Source: Acidobacteriaceae bacterium | Lineage (GTDB): Bacteria; Acidobacteriota; Terriglobia; Terriglobales; Acidobacteriaceae | Assembly (NCBI GenBank): GCA_003132445.1 | Contig: PKXU01000073.1 | Coordinates: forward strand, 31,191-89,840 | Direction of reading: 5' to 3' | Length of the DNA stretch: 58,650 nt | Part shown: one piece after another, positions 8,762 through 17,623 of the stretch | How the letters are laid out: each line of letters begins with the position of its first letter | How positions within the stretch are numbered: the first letter of the stretch is position 1 | Program-made: the position numbers and the translations under genes | Notes under the pieces: model-generated | The model's input: the letters and a program-made list of their open reading frames with translations, nothing else | The model's database searches: none | What the model was told of the DNA's origin: nothing

Positions 8762-10948
8762 ATGCGCTCTATGAAAACCGCCGTTTTGTGGTTGGCGTTC
8801 GCCGTAGTCTCATCTGGCCAATCTTCATTCGCTCAACTTTCCATCAACCCATCTGCTACGCCGGCATCATCGCCGGACTCGGCCGCCCGGCTGCCGGTGA
8901 CCCACGTGATTCTCTACAAGAATGGCGTTGGCTACTTCGAACATTCTGGTCATGTTCGCGGCAACCAGGACGTTGACGTCGACTTCACCACCGCGCAACT
9001 GAACGATGTACTGAAGTCGCTAACCGTTCTCGATCTAGGGAAAGGACGCATTACCGGCGTCAGCTACAACTCGGCTGCGCCGCTGGAGCGTCGCCTCGGT
9101 TCGCTGCGTCTGCCGGTAGGAGAAAACCCCACCACGGCGCAGTTTCTCGATGCTCTGCGTGGCGCAAGGCTGGAGGTACGTAACGGCTCCGAAAGTGCTA
9201 CCGGACGCCTGTTAAGCATTGAAGAGAGGGATTTGCCGGGGAAAGATAATCAGAAGATCACACTGACGCAGATCTCTGTCGTAAGTGACAGCGGCGAAGT
9301 GCGCATCTTTGACCTCACTCCGTCCACCAGCGTTCGTGTAGTGGAGAAAGAAGTAACGGACGAAGTAGGCAAGTATCTCGGGCTGGTCGCATCGACCCGC
9401 GATCAGGATGTGCGGCGCATGACCATTTCTACCGCGGGAGAAGGCGAGCGTGGCCTTCTGGTCAGCTATATCAGCGAGGTGCCGGTGTGGAAGAGCACGT
9501 ATCGAATCGTGATTCCGAGCGACGGCAAGCCGCTGCTGCAGGGGTGGGCCATCGTCGATAACACGGTTGGCGAGGACTGGAAAGATGTTGAGTTGTCGCT
9601 GGTCGCGGGAGCGCCGCAATCGTTCCTGCAGGAATTATCGCAGCCCTACTACACGCGGCGGCCAGTGGTGGCGCTGCCGCAAAATGCGATGCTCACACCG
9701 CAAACGCATGAGGCGACGATGGAGGAGCAGGCGCAGGTTGTGAACGGCGAACTAACGACCCCCGCGGCGGCTCCGCAGGGTGTGGTCGGCGGGGTTGCGG
9801 GCGGTTCGATCGGCGGACCGGTCGGAATAGCCGGGCGAAAGCTTAAAAAGAGGGTTTCCCTCTCCGGCAGCGGTGGAGGGGTTGGGGGTGGGAACCTCAA
9901 GGCCTGGCTCGCCAGTCCCGATGCCACTCAAGTAGCGGACAATCTCGAGTCTGGAACTACTGTGGGCGAAACTCGTGATCTTGGCGACCTGTTCGAATAC
10001 AAGCTCAAAGATCGGATTACGATCCGCAAGAACCAATCGGCGCTCGTTCCGATCCTGCAATCGCGCATCGACGCGGAAAAAGTTTCGGTATGGAATCCTT
10101 CCGAAAGCTCCGTCCTGCGGGCGCTGTGGGTGAACAATACCAGCAATCTCACGCTCGACGGCGGCAGCTTCAACGTGCTCGAAGGCGACGCCTTTGCCGG
10201 CGAAGGGTTGATGGACGCGATCAAGCCGGGCGAGAAGCGGTTGCTCTCGTATGCGGCCGACCTCGGCGTGCTGGTCGATGCCAAACAAAAAAACGACAAT
10301 CAGCGCGTCACCAAAGTGATCATCGCGCACGGCCTGATGACGCAGTCGACCGAGGAACGCCAGGAAAATACTTATACGATTCGCAACCGCGATTCGTCCT
10401 CGCGCCAGGTTGTGATTGAACATCCGGCGCGTGCTGGCTGGAAACTTACTGACGACGAAAAGCCGGCGGAGAGTTCCGCATCCTTCCACCGCTTCCGCCT
10501 CACCGTGGAACCGATGAAGACGACCACGCTACTCGTGAAAGAATACCGTCCCATCAGCAACCGGTACCAGCTTTCGAACGTGACCGACAATGACATCAAA
10601 TTTTTCCTTGAGCAAAAAATGATCAATGCCGACGTGGAAAAGGCGCTGCGGCACATCGTCGCGCAAAAGAATGATGTTGCCGGGCTCGATGCCGTGATTG
10701 GCGCTCGCCGCTCCCAGGTGACAAGCATCGCCGACGATCAACAGCGAGTCCGCGAAAACATGAAGGCGTTAAAAGGCAGCGCCGAAGAAAAAGCTCTGGT
10801 CGAACGCTACGTTCGTGAACTCAATGAGCAGGAGGACCGCGTTCAGTCTCTGCGGCGCGAGATTGCCGAGACGCAACAGAAGCGGGATGCCGCTCAGAGC
10901 ACGCTCAACGGAATGATTGAAGCGCTGCAGATGGAGGTGACGCTGTAG
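8762..10948 (+). CDS. DUF4139 domain-containing exported protein
   Basis: The 728-residue protein has a signal peptide ending near SSFAQ. Its N-terminal part (HVILYKNGVGYFEHSG) and the long central beta-rich region (YISEVPVWKSTYRIV, LQGWAIVDNTVGEDWKDVELSLVAG) match the DUF4140/DUF4139 'mucoidy inhibitor A-like' architecture. A Gly-rich insert (about residues 350-385) interrupts the domain, and the C-terminal 110 residues are a charged coiled coil. Function is unknown; the protein is probably periplasmic. The start ATG at 8762 has GGAGG 4 nt upstream, and an earlier in-frame ATG at 8720 lacks one. Confidence 0.85.
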   Translation: MRSMKTAVLWLAFAVVSSGQSSFAQLSINPSATPASSPDSAARLPVTHVILYKNGVGYFEHSGHVRGNQDVDVDFTTAQLNDVLKSLTVLDLGKGRITGVSYNSAAPLERRLGSLRLPVGENPTTAQFLDALRGARLEVRNGSESATGRLLSIEERDLPGKDNQKITLTQISVVSDSGEVRIFDLTPSTSVRVVEKEVTDEVGKYLGLVASTRDQDVRRMTISTAGEGERGLLVSYISEVPVWKSTYRIVIPSDGKPLLQGWAIVDNTVGEDWKDVELSLVAGAPQSFLQELSQPYYTRRPVVALPQNAMLTPQTHEATMEEQAQVVNGELTTPAAAPQGVVGGVAGGSIGGPVGIAGRKLKKRVSLSGSGGGVGGGNLKAWLASPDATQVADNLESGTTVGETRDLGDLFEYKLKDRITIRKNQSALVPILQSRIDAEKVSVWNPSESSVLRALWVNNTSNLTLDGGSFNVLEGDAFAGEGLMDAIKPGEKRLLSYAADLGVLVDAKQKNDNQRVTKVIIAHGLMTQSTEERQENTYTIRNRDSSSRQVVIEHPARAGWKLTDDEKPAESSASFHRFRLTVEPMKTTTLLVKEYRPISNRYQLSNVTDNDIKFFLEQKMINADVEKALRHIVAQKNDVAGLDAVIGARRSQVTSIADDQQRVRENMKALKGSAEEKALVERYVRELNEQEDRVQSLRREIAETQQKRDAAQSTLNGMIEALQMEVTL

Positions 10949-10950
10949 GG

Positions 10951-11050
10951 AATTGTTGATTGATCATTTCTGATTGTTGATTGAAGATCGTAAGACGCCA
11001 GCGGCGGCCGTTTTCAATCAACAATCAAGAATCAAAAATCAACAATTGAT
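10951..11050. repeat. Family A intergenic inverted repeat, copy 2
   Basis: This element fills the convergent gap between the DUF4139 and pckA stop codons almost to the base. The left arm (10951-10985) has AATTGTTGATTG and TGATTGTTGATTG units. The right arm (11011-11050) has CAATCAACAATCAA units. The centre (about 10986-11010) is GC-rich and unique. Confidence 0.88.
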
Positions 11051-12631
11051 CTAACGCTGCACCTTCGGTCCGGCCGCTTTAACCTCCGGCGGCGCGTCGA
11101 AGTTCTCAAAGTTCTTAGCGAAGCGGTTGCGCAGTTCTTCGGCGGCTCGATCATACGCCGCTTTATCCGGCCACGCGTTGCGAGGATTCAAGAGGTATGG
11201 AGGCACACCGGGGCATTCTTTGGGAATGCTGAAACCGAATGTCGGCTCGATTTCAAATTCTTCTCGAATCAGTTCACCCTCGACCGCCGCGTCAACCATG
11301 GCGCGCGTATGCGGGATCGCCGTTCTCCTGCCTACGCCGTACGGTCCGCCCTGCCAGCCGGTGTTCACCAGCCAGCATTGCGCGTTGTGCTCGCGCAATC
11401 GGCGGCCAAGCATTTCCGCATACGTTTTCGGAGGCAGCGGCAGGAACGGCGAGCCGAAACAAGTCGAGAAAGTAGCCGTGGGTTCTTTGACGCCGGCTTC
11501 GGTGCCGGCCAGCTTCGCGGTATATCCCGACAAGAAGTGATACATCGCCTGTTCCGGCGTCAGCTTCGAAATCGGAGGCAGTACGCCAAACGCATCCGCA
11601 GTGAGAAATACGACATTTTTCGGATGCCCGCCGATGCCCGGAATCACGGCATTCTCGATGAAATCCACGGGATACGCAGCGCGCGTGTTTTCCGTCTTGC
11701 TGTCGTCGTTGTAGTCGGGAATACGCGTGTGCGGATCGAGAGTAACGTTCTCAAGCACGCAACCGAAGCGCAGCGCGTTCCAGATCTGGGGCTCGTTTTG
11801 CTTCGAAAGCTTAATACATTTGGCGTAGCATCCACCTTCGAAGTTGAAAACGCCCTCGGCGCTCCACCCGTGCTCGTCATCGCCGATCAAGTCGCGTGAG
11901 GGATCGGCTGACAGTGTTGTCTTGCCTGTGCCGGAAAGTCCGAAGAACAAGGCGCTTACTCCGTCGCGGCCTACATTGGCCGAACAATGCATGGGAAAGA
12001 CGTTCCGAGGAGGCAGCAGAAAGTTCATCACGCTGAAGATGCACTTCTTCATCTCGCCCGCATACGATGTTCCGCCTATCAAAACCGTACTCCGCGTGAA
12101 GTTCAACAGGATAAAAACTTCCGAGGCTACGGCATCCCGCTCGGGGTCGGCCTTGAACTCCGGAGCCGCGATTACTGTGAAATCCGGTCGATGATGCTTG
12201 AGTTCCTGGGCGGTGGGACGCAAAAATAACTGCCGTACAAAGAGATTGTGCCAGGCATATTCGTTCACAATGCGCACCGGCAGGCGGTAAGAGGGATCCG
12301 CGCCGCAAAACAGATCCTGCACAAAAAGTTCGCGTCCTCGCAGATGTTCCATCACCCGGTCATAAAGCGCGTCAAACTTTTCCGGCTCAAAAGGGGCATT
12401 CACAGCCCCCCATGCCACGGTGTTCGCCGTGGTCTTGTCTTTCACGATGAACTTATCCTTCGGTGAGCGCCCGGTGCGATTGGTATACCCGACCAGCGTT
12501 CCGTTAGCCGCCAATTTCGCCTCGTTGCGCCGAATGGAGTGCTCCACCAGTACTGCCGGAGACAGATTGAAGTGGGTCCGGCCTTCGTTCAGCAACGCGG
12601 CAACATCGCTGACGTGTACCGTGGTAGCCAT
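11051..12631 (-). CDS. pckA: Phosphoenolpyruvate carboxykinase (ATP)
   Basis: The 526-residue protein has the ATP-type PEPCK hallmarks: the kinase-1a P-loop GLSGTGKTT (231-239), the metal-binding LIGDDEHGW just after it, and the oxaloacetate-binding NRTGRSPKDK near residue 51. It decarboxylates and phosphorylates oxaloacetate to PEP at the start of gluconeogenesis. Length is normal for the family. A GAGGAGAACCC sequence lies just before the ATG. It is monocistronic as far as can be seen, ending against a family A repeat. Confidence 0.96.
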   Translation of the reverse strand: MATTVHVSDVAALLNEGRTHFNLSPAVLVEHSIRRNEAKLAANGTLVGYTNRTGRSPKDKFIVKDKTTANTVAWGAVNAPFEPEKFDALYDRVMEHLRGRELFVQDLFCGADPSYRLPVRIVNEYAWHNLFVRQLFLRPTAQELKHHRPDFTVIAAPEFKADPERDAVASEVFILLNFTRSTVLIGGTSYAGEMKKCIFSVMNFLLPPRNVFPMHCSANVGRDGVSALFFGLSGTGKTTLSADPSRDLIGDDEHGWSAEGVFNFEGGCYAKCIKLSKQNEPQIWNALRFGCVLENVTLDPHTRIPDYNDDSKTENTRAAYPVDFIENAVIPGIGGHPKNVVFLTADAFGVLPPISKLTPEQAMYHFLSGYTAKLAGTEAGVKEPTATFSTCFGSPFLPLPPKTYAEMLGRRLREHNAQCWLVNTGWQGGPYGVGRRTAIPHTRAMVDAAVEGELIREEFEIEPTFGFSIPKECPGVPPYLLNPRNAWPDKAAYDRAAEELRNRFAKNFENFDAPPEVKAAGPKVQR

Positions 12632-12952
12632 GGGTTCTCCTCAAAAAACAGGCGCAAAACGCCAAACAAACTATTGTCCCTCAAAACTCATGCTGCTGCC
12701 AAATTCTTGTGCCTGAGTGCAGCCGTTTTTCAGGCGGAACGAATAGCCTGCCCATTAGTCGTGTCTATGGGAGATCCCTCAGCGGCTGAAGTACGCCGCG
12801 TTTCGGGACGACCGCGTCGTACGAGAATAAATTTAAGCCAGATATCTGCCCCCCTGTTTATTGGAGAAGATTCACGACGGGCTGGATTGCTTGGTCCGGC
12901 GGGCTTCGTCTTTGAAGAAAGGCTGGAGGACAACAGGAGCGCGGCAGAGACG
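12632..12952. other. Non-coding gap upstream of pckA
   Basis: About 320 nt between the pckA start and the end of the small zinc-ribbon gene, both on the minus strand. It should contain the pckA promoter. I see no gene-like frame; the frames open here lack start signals and are biased in composition like antisense frames. No clear terminator hairpin is visible. Confidence 0.35.
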
Positions 12953-13135
12953 TTATTCCGTGGTCTTATAGCCGCAGGCCTTGCGGCAATCGTCACAGTA
13001 CATCAATCCGTCGTCACAAACTCGGATATCAATCACGGATTGACATAGGCAGCAGTACTTCCCGCAATCACAGGAACTCTCGGGCAGTTCGCATTGCGCG
13101 CAAAGATATTTGGCGGAGCCAGTTCCGGTATTCAT
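12953..13135 (-). CDS. Small cysteine-rich zinc-ribbon-like protein
   Basis: The 60-residue protein has ten cysteines. Pairs such as LCAQC, CDCGKYCCLC and YCDDC suggest one or two treble-clef or zinc-ribbon sites. It begins MNTGTGSAKYLCAQC; the frame is open 24 codons further upstream, but that part is atypical. No strong ribosome-binding site is seen. It lies divergently from murE with about 126 nt between the starts. The role is unknown; binding to nucleic acid or protein is typical for such small zinc proteins. Confidence 0.6.
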   Translation of the reverse strand: MNTGTGSAKYLCAQCELPESSCDCGKYCCLCQSVIDIRVCDDGLMYCDDCRKACGYKTTE

Positions 13136-13247
13136 GAAAATACTGTAGCGTGCTCGATGCTCAGCAAAAAAATGACCTTGGTAATCGCCATGAGGCAAAG
13201 ACCGCAAGAGAATTTTTTCTTCGCCAACACCCGATTCCTGCGTGGCC

Positions 13248-13253
13248 TATAAT
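13248..13253 (+). promoter_or_regulatory. Consensus -10 box just before murE, possible leaderless start
   Basis: TATAAT occurs 8 nt before the murE ATG (13262). No Shine-Dalgarno sequence lies between them. If this is the -10 box, transcription would begin within a few bases of the ATG, giving a leaderless or nearly leaderless mRNA. The -35 region is not convincing. Confidence 0.4.
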
Positions 13254-13261
13254 TCCCAGCA

Positions 13262-14782
13262 ATGACCTTTCAATCTCTCCTGGATGGCGCGGAAGTTCTC
13301 AGTCAGAGTGGGAATCCGACGATCGGCGGTGTGGAATACGACTCGCGAAGAGTCAAACCCGGCTGCGTTTTTGTGGCCATGCATGGGAACACTGCTGACG
13401 GCAATCGCTTCATCGATCAGGCGATCCAGGGCGGAGCGGTCGCGGTGGTCACGGACTCGCCTGCCGAGACCCCGCGCGAGGGCGTCGCTTGGGCCCTCGT
13501 ACCACATGGCCGGAGAGCTTTGGCGCGATTAAGCGCGAATTTTTACAAGCGTCCAGCCGAGCGCATAGCGATCACCGGAATTACCGGCACCAACGGGAAG
13601 AGCACTACGGCGTATTTGGTCGAGTCGATCCTCACGGCCGCAGGGCGCAAGAGCGCTCTGATCGGGACCATTGAATATCATGTGGCCGACCAAGTCTACC
13701 CCGCGCCGCACACCACCCCGGAAGCGCTCGAATTGTTCAGGCTTCTCAACCAGGCGCTGGGGGCGGGCGCAACCGAAGCCGTCATGGAAGTTTCGTCGCA
13801 CGCGCTGGTTCAGGAACGCATATTCGGAGTGCCCTTCGATGTCGCTGTCTTCACCAACCTGACGCGCGACCACCTCGACTACCACAAGACGATGAACCAA
13901 TATTTTGCCGCGAAAAGAATTCTGTTTGAAGGCTGTGGCACTGAGCCGCCACGTTACGCGGTGATTAACGGTGACGATGAATACGGTACGAAGCTGGCTG
14001 CATTGAGTAAAAAGCGCAGTGCCGTCGTACTGAGTTACGGTTGGAATCACGGCGATTTTCACGCCGAGAAAGTAGACATCAACCCGCGCGGCACACGCTT
14101 CGATATGGTCACACCTCGCGAGAAGATCTCTATTTTTTCTCCTCTGATCGGGCGCGTGAATGTATATAACATTCTGGCCGCGGCGGCTGCCTGCTACTCG
14201 CGGAGCATCGATTCGCAAGCCATTGCCCGCGGGGTTGAGGCGCTGACTCATGTGCCAGGGCGATTCGAGCGAGTCGATTGCGGCCAGCTCTTCACCGTGG
14301 TTGTGGATTATGCTCATACCGACGACGCCTTAAAAAACCTGACGGCACTGGCGCGCGAGTTCGTATCGCGCGATGGCGGCAGCGCGAGAGTCGTGACCGT
14401 GTTTGGCTGTGGAGGCGATCGCGATCGCGCCAAGCGTCCGCTCATGGGCGATGCGGCTGGGCGGGGCAGCGATTTTGTAGTGCTGACCTCCGACAATCCA
14501 CGCAGCGAAGATCCGCGCGCGATTATCAATGACGCCTTAGTCGGCCTTCAGAAATCCGGCGTGAAATACAGTGTCGAAGTTGATCGCCGCAAGGCCATTC
14601 AGCTGGCCATCAGCCAGGCGCGCCCCGGTGACATTGTGCTGCTGGCTGGCAAAGGGCATGAGAAGGTACAGATCACGCGCGAAGGATCACATCCTTTCGA
14701 CGATGTTGCCGTAGCCCGCGAGGCATTGCTGGATTTGGGTTTCGAATGTAAACAGACGCGCGGCGCAGGAAGCCGGGCATGA
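13262..14782 (+). CDS. murE: UDP-MurNAc-L-Ala-D-Glu:meso-diaminopimelate ligase
   Basis: The 506-residue Mur ligase has the ATP-binding loop ITGTNGKSTT (about residues 104-113). The C-terminal motif SDNPRSEDP is the DNPR signature of enzymes that add meso-diaminopimelate, so the organism should have DAP-type peptidoglycan. It acts in the cytoplasm as the third Mur ligase. It is the first gene of the cell-wall cluster; its stop overlaps the murF start (ATGA, 14779-14782). There is no mraZ, rsmH, ftsL or ftsI upstream, where they often occur. Confidence 0.96.
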   Translation: MTFQSLLDGAEVLSQSGNPTIGGVEYDSRRVKPGCVFVAMHGNTADGNRFIDQAIQGGAVAVVTDSPAETPREGVAWALVPHGRRALARLSANFYKRPAERIAITGITGTNGKSTTAYLVESILTAAGRKSALIGTIEYHVADQVYPAPHTTPEALELFRLLNQALGAGATEAVMEVSSHALVQERIFGVPFDVAVFTNLTRDHLDYHKTMNQYFAAKRILFEGCGTEPPRYAVINGDDEYGTKLAALSKKRSAVVLSYGWNHGDFHAEKVDINPRGTRFDMVTPREKISIFSPLIGRVNVYNILAAAAACYSRSIDSQAIARGVEALTHVPGRFERVDCGQLFTVVVDYAHTDDALKNLTALAREFVSRDGGSARVVTVFGCGGDRDRAKRPLMGDAAGRGSDFVVLTSDNPRSEDPRAIINDALVGLQKSGVKYSVEVDRRKAIQLAISQARPGDIVLLAGKGHEKVQITREGSHPFDDVAVAREALLDLGFECKQTRGAGSRA

Positions 14783-16185
14783 AGCTTCCGCTCGCTAAAA
14801 TTGCAGAATTTATCTCGGCTGCAACAATATCCCCTTCGAGCGCTCACGAGAGTGCGGCTTCGTCATCGGAAGTAATACAAGGCTATTCCATTGACTCGCG
14901 TACGGTTGCGCCAGGAGAACTTTTCTTTGCAGTGATCGGCGAACGGCTGGATGGCCACGACTATGTAATCGCTGCCCTGGAAAAAAGAGCCGCCGCCGCC
15001 GTCGTCCGAAAAGATCAACTGCATCGCTATCCTGATAAGACTCGTCTGCTGGCCGTGAATGACACGCTCGTAGCGCTGCAAACATTGGCGACCGCGGTAC
15101 GCAAGCTCTGGGGCAAGCCGCTGGTTGGCGTCACCGGCTCGGCCGGGAAGACGACAACCAAAGAAGCGATTGCGCACGTGCTCAGTGCTCGCTTCCGAGT
15201 GCTCAAATCCGAAGGCAATTTCAATAATCATTTCGGGCTTCCCCTCATGCTTTTGAAGCTGGAATCCGAGCACGACACTGCAGTCATCGAGATGGGGATG
15301 TCGCACACCGGTGAAATTCGCGCGCTGGCGAGAATTGCCCAGCCGGAGATCGGTGTAGTGACCAACGTTGCTCCAGTTCACCTGGAGTTTTTCGATTCGA
15401 TTGCCGGCATTGCGCGCGCAAAGTATGAATTGATCGAATCTCTCCCGGCCGGCGGAACCGCTGTGCTGAATGCCGATGATGAGTACGTTTCGCAGTTCGG
15501 CCGCGATTTCAAAGGGCATGTAATCACTTATGGAATGAGGGCAATGGCGGACGTATGCGCCGAGAATGTGCACACTCGTGGGACCGAAGGCTCGGAATTT
15601 GATCTCGTCCTGTCTAGCGGACGAGAGCACGCGCGTCTGCCGCTGGTTGGCGAGCACAACGTTTTGAACGCGCTGGCGGCGGTGGCGGTGGGCATAGCTC
15701 GCGGCATGAAGCTGTCGGAGGCTGTGGGCGCACTCGCCACTCTGAGGCCACCAGATAAGCGCGGCCAGGTTCTCCAACTGGGTAACATCACGGTCATCAA
15801 CGATTGCTACAATTCCAATCCGAAGGCGCTGCATGCCATGGTCGATGCCCTGGCGGCGATGCACGCCGCGCGTCGGATTGTGGTGGCGGGAGAAATGCTG
15901 GAACTCGGGCCTGCCGCGGCAGAAATGCATCGCGACGCTGGTCAGCATATTGCCGAGAAGAAGATTGATGTCGTGGTCGGAGTGCGCGGACACGCGCAAG
16001 CCATGGTCGATGGCGCCAGGAGTACAGGAACTGAAGCCATTTTTATGGCGACGACCGAGGAAGTCGGCGAATGGTTGGCTCGCGAAACTCGAGACGGCGA
16101 CGTAGTACTGCTCAAAGCATCGCGCGGAGTGAAACTGGAAAAGGCGCTGGAGACCTGGAAAGCTTTGCGTGACTCGACTCGTTGA
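14779..16185 (+). CDS. murF: UDP-MurNAc-tripeptide:D-Ala-D-Ala ligase
   Basis: The 468-residue protein has the Mur ligase ATP loop VTGSAGKTTTKEA and the NDCYNSNPKAL motif characteristic of MurF. It adds D-Ala-D-Ala to complete the pentapeptide. It starts four bases inside murE, so the two are translationally coupled. The ddl gene that would supply its dipeptide substrate is not in this cluster. A family B repeat follows. Confidence 0.96.
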   Translation: MKLPLAKIAEFISAATISPSSAHESAASSSEVIQGYSIDSRTVAPGELFFAVIGERLDGHDYVIAALEKRAAAAVVRKDQLHRYPDKTRLLAVNDTLVALQTLATAVRKLWGKPLVGVTGSAGKTTTKEAIAHVLSARFRVLKSEGNFNNHFGLPLMLLKLESEHDTAVIEMGMSHTGEIRALARIAQPEIGVVTNVAPVHLEFFDSIAGIARAKYELIESLPAGGTAVLNADDEYVSQFGRDFKGHVITYGMRAMADVCAENVHTRGTEGSEFDLVLSSGREHARLPLVGEHNVLNALAAVAVGIARGMKLSEAVGALATLRPPDKRGQVLQLGNITVINDCYNSNPKALHAMVDALAAMHAARRIVVAGEMLELGPAAAEMHRDAGQHIAEKKIDVVVGVRGHAQAMVDGARSTGTEAIFMATTEEVGEWLARETRDGDVVLLKASRGVKLEKALETWKALRDSTR

Positions 16186-16194
16186 GAACTATGA

Positions 16195-16276
16195 TTCACC
16201 ACGGAGGCACAGAGAGACAGAGAAGATCAAATTCCATTTTTTGCTCCTCTCCGTGCCTCTGTGGCTCCGTGGTGAA
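16195..16276. repeat. Family B intergenic inverted repeat, copy 1
   Basis: Between murF and mraY, the left arm reads TTCACCACGGAGGCACAGAG and continues with GACAGAG units; the right arm is its complement (CCGTGCCTCTGTGGCTCCGTGGTGAA as a series of 7-8-nt units). The centre is short and AT-rich, about 25 nt around ATTCCATTTTTTG. It lies inside what is probably one operon. Confidence 0.88.
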
Positions 16277-16313
16277 AATTGGGATTGAAGTTTGTAGGGA
16301 AGACGGAGGCTGA

Positions 16314-17447
16314 TTGCTCTACTGGCTGTTGTTCGTCAAGCTGCAACACTCGGTTGCGCCCTTCCGCATTTTTCGCTACGTCACCTTCCGCACTGCATTC
16401 GCCAGCCTCACTGCTCTCTTCACCGCTCTCATCGTAGGCCCGCTGGTCATCGGCCGTCTGCGTGATTTCCAGATCGGGCAATACATCCGCGAAGAAGGAC
16501 CGAAGGCTCATCAGAAAAAAGCCGGCACCCCCACCATGGGAGGGTTACTGATCGTTATCGCCATTGTGGTTCCCACACTGTTGTGGGCTGATTTGAGCAA
16601 TCGTTTTGTGTGGATCGCCGTGTTTTCCACTTGCGTCTTCGCGGCCATCGGATTCACTGACGATTACACCAAGGTGACTCGCCGCCGGAACCTGGGACTG
16701 ACAAGTCGCGCGAAATTAGGATTGCAGATCGCCACCAGCATCGTGATCGCCTCCATGCTGATTGCGATGCAAACCTACGGCTTGTATTCCACGAAAATGT
16801 TCGTTCCGTTCCTGAAGCAGTTCCACCCTGATTTAGTGGTAAGCAGCTTAGAGCGCTACCCGCACATCTGGCCGCTCGCCTTTCTGCCCTTTATCGCATT
16901 TGTGGCGCTGGTGATTGTCGGGTCCAGCAATGCGGTCAATCTCACCGATGGACTAGACGGACTGGCCATAGGATGTACGGTGATCGCCGCGGGCGCACTG
17001 ACCGTGTTGACGTATGTCAGCGGTCACGCCACGTTCGCGACTTATCTGGAATTACAACGTATGCCGCAGGTTGCCGAATTAACTATCTTCTGTGGCGCTA
17101 TGGTAGGGGCCTCGATCGGTTTTCTTTGGTACAACGCGCATCCCGCAGAAGTTTTCATGGGGGATGTGGGATCGCTCGCGCTGGGAGGCGCGATCGGCAC
17201 CGTCGCCGTCATTATCAAACAAGAACTATTGCTGCCATTCATTGGCGGTGTATTCGTGATCGAGGCAGTGTCGGTGATCCTGCAGGTCGGTTCTTACAAG
17301 CTGCGTAAGAAACGCATCTTTAAGATGGCCCCGCTGCATCATCACTTCGAGTTGCTGGGTTGGTCGGAGTCCAAAATTATCGTGCGTTTCTGGATCGCCT
17401 CGCTGATATTCGCCCTGTTCGCGCTGACGACACTGAAACTAAGATAG
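16314..17447 (+). CDS. mraY: Phospho-N-acetylmuramoyl-pentapeptide transferase
   Basis: The 377-residue protein has about ten membrane segments. It carries GTPTMGG, the catalytic aspartates in [30 protein letters not shown] and the cytoplasmic [11 protein letters not shown]. It moves phospho-MurNAc-pentapeptide from UDP to undecaprenyl phosphate, making lipid I at the inner membrane. The start is a TTG with GGAGG 5 nt upstream (16306-16310), and the protein then begins MLYWLL like other MraY proteins. Confidence 0.96.
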   Translation: MLYWLLFVKLQHSVAPFRIFRYVTFRTAFASLTALFTALIVGPLVIGRLRDFQIGQYIREEGPKAHQKKAGTPTMGGLLIVIAIVVPTLLWADLSNRFVWIAVFSTCVFAAIGFTDDYTKVTRRRNLGLTSRAKLGLQIATSIVIASMLIAMQTYGLYSTKMFVPFLKQFHPDLVVSSLERYPHIWPLAFLPFIAFVALVIVGSSNAVNLTDGLDGLAIGCTVIAAGALTVLTYVSGHATFATYLELQRMPQVAELTIFCGAMVGASIGFLWYNAHPAEVFMGDVGSLALGGAIGTVAVIIKQELLLPFIGGVFVIEAVSVILQVGSYKLRKKRIFKMAPLHHHFELLGWSESKIIVRFWIASLIFALFALTTLKLR

Positions 17448-17453
17448 GAAGAC

Positions 17454-17614
17454 TTCACCACAGAGACACAGAAGCACAGAGAAAAAAAGCAAGAACAACG
17501 AACAAAAAGCAAGCGACAAGAAAAGATCATCTGAGCGACGCACGATTGATGGCAATGGCGAGTGGTTGAAGGAGATAGCATTGATTCTCCGTGTCTCTGT
17601 GACTCTGTGGTGAA
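17454..17614. repeat. Family B intergenic inverted repeat, copy 2, long centre
   Basis: The left arm (17454-17485) is TTCACCACAGAGACACAGAA followed by GCACAGAG. The right arm (17584-17614) is the complement, ending CTGTGGTGAA. The centre is about 100 nt, much longer than in copy 1. The arms are near-identical to copy 1 at the outer end and diverge toward the centre. Confidence 0.88.
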
Positions 17615-17623
17615 GTGTTCTGA

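Noticed and set aside
12539-13048. Plus-strand frame of 169 codons across the pckA start and the zinc-ribbon gene
   Set aside because: It overlaps two better-supported minus-strand genes and shows no domain.
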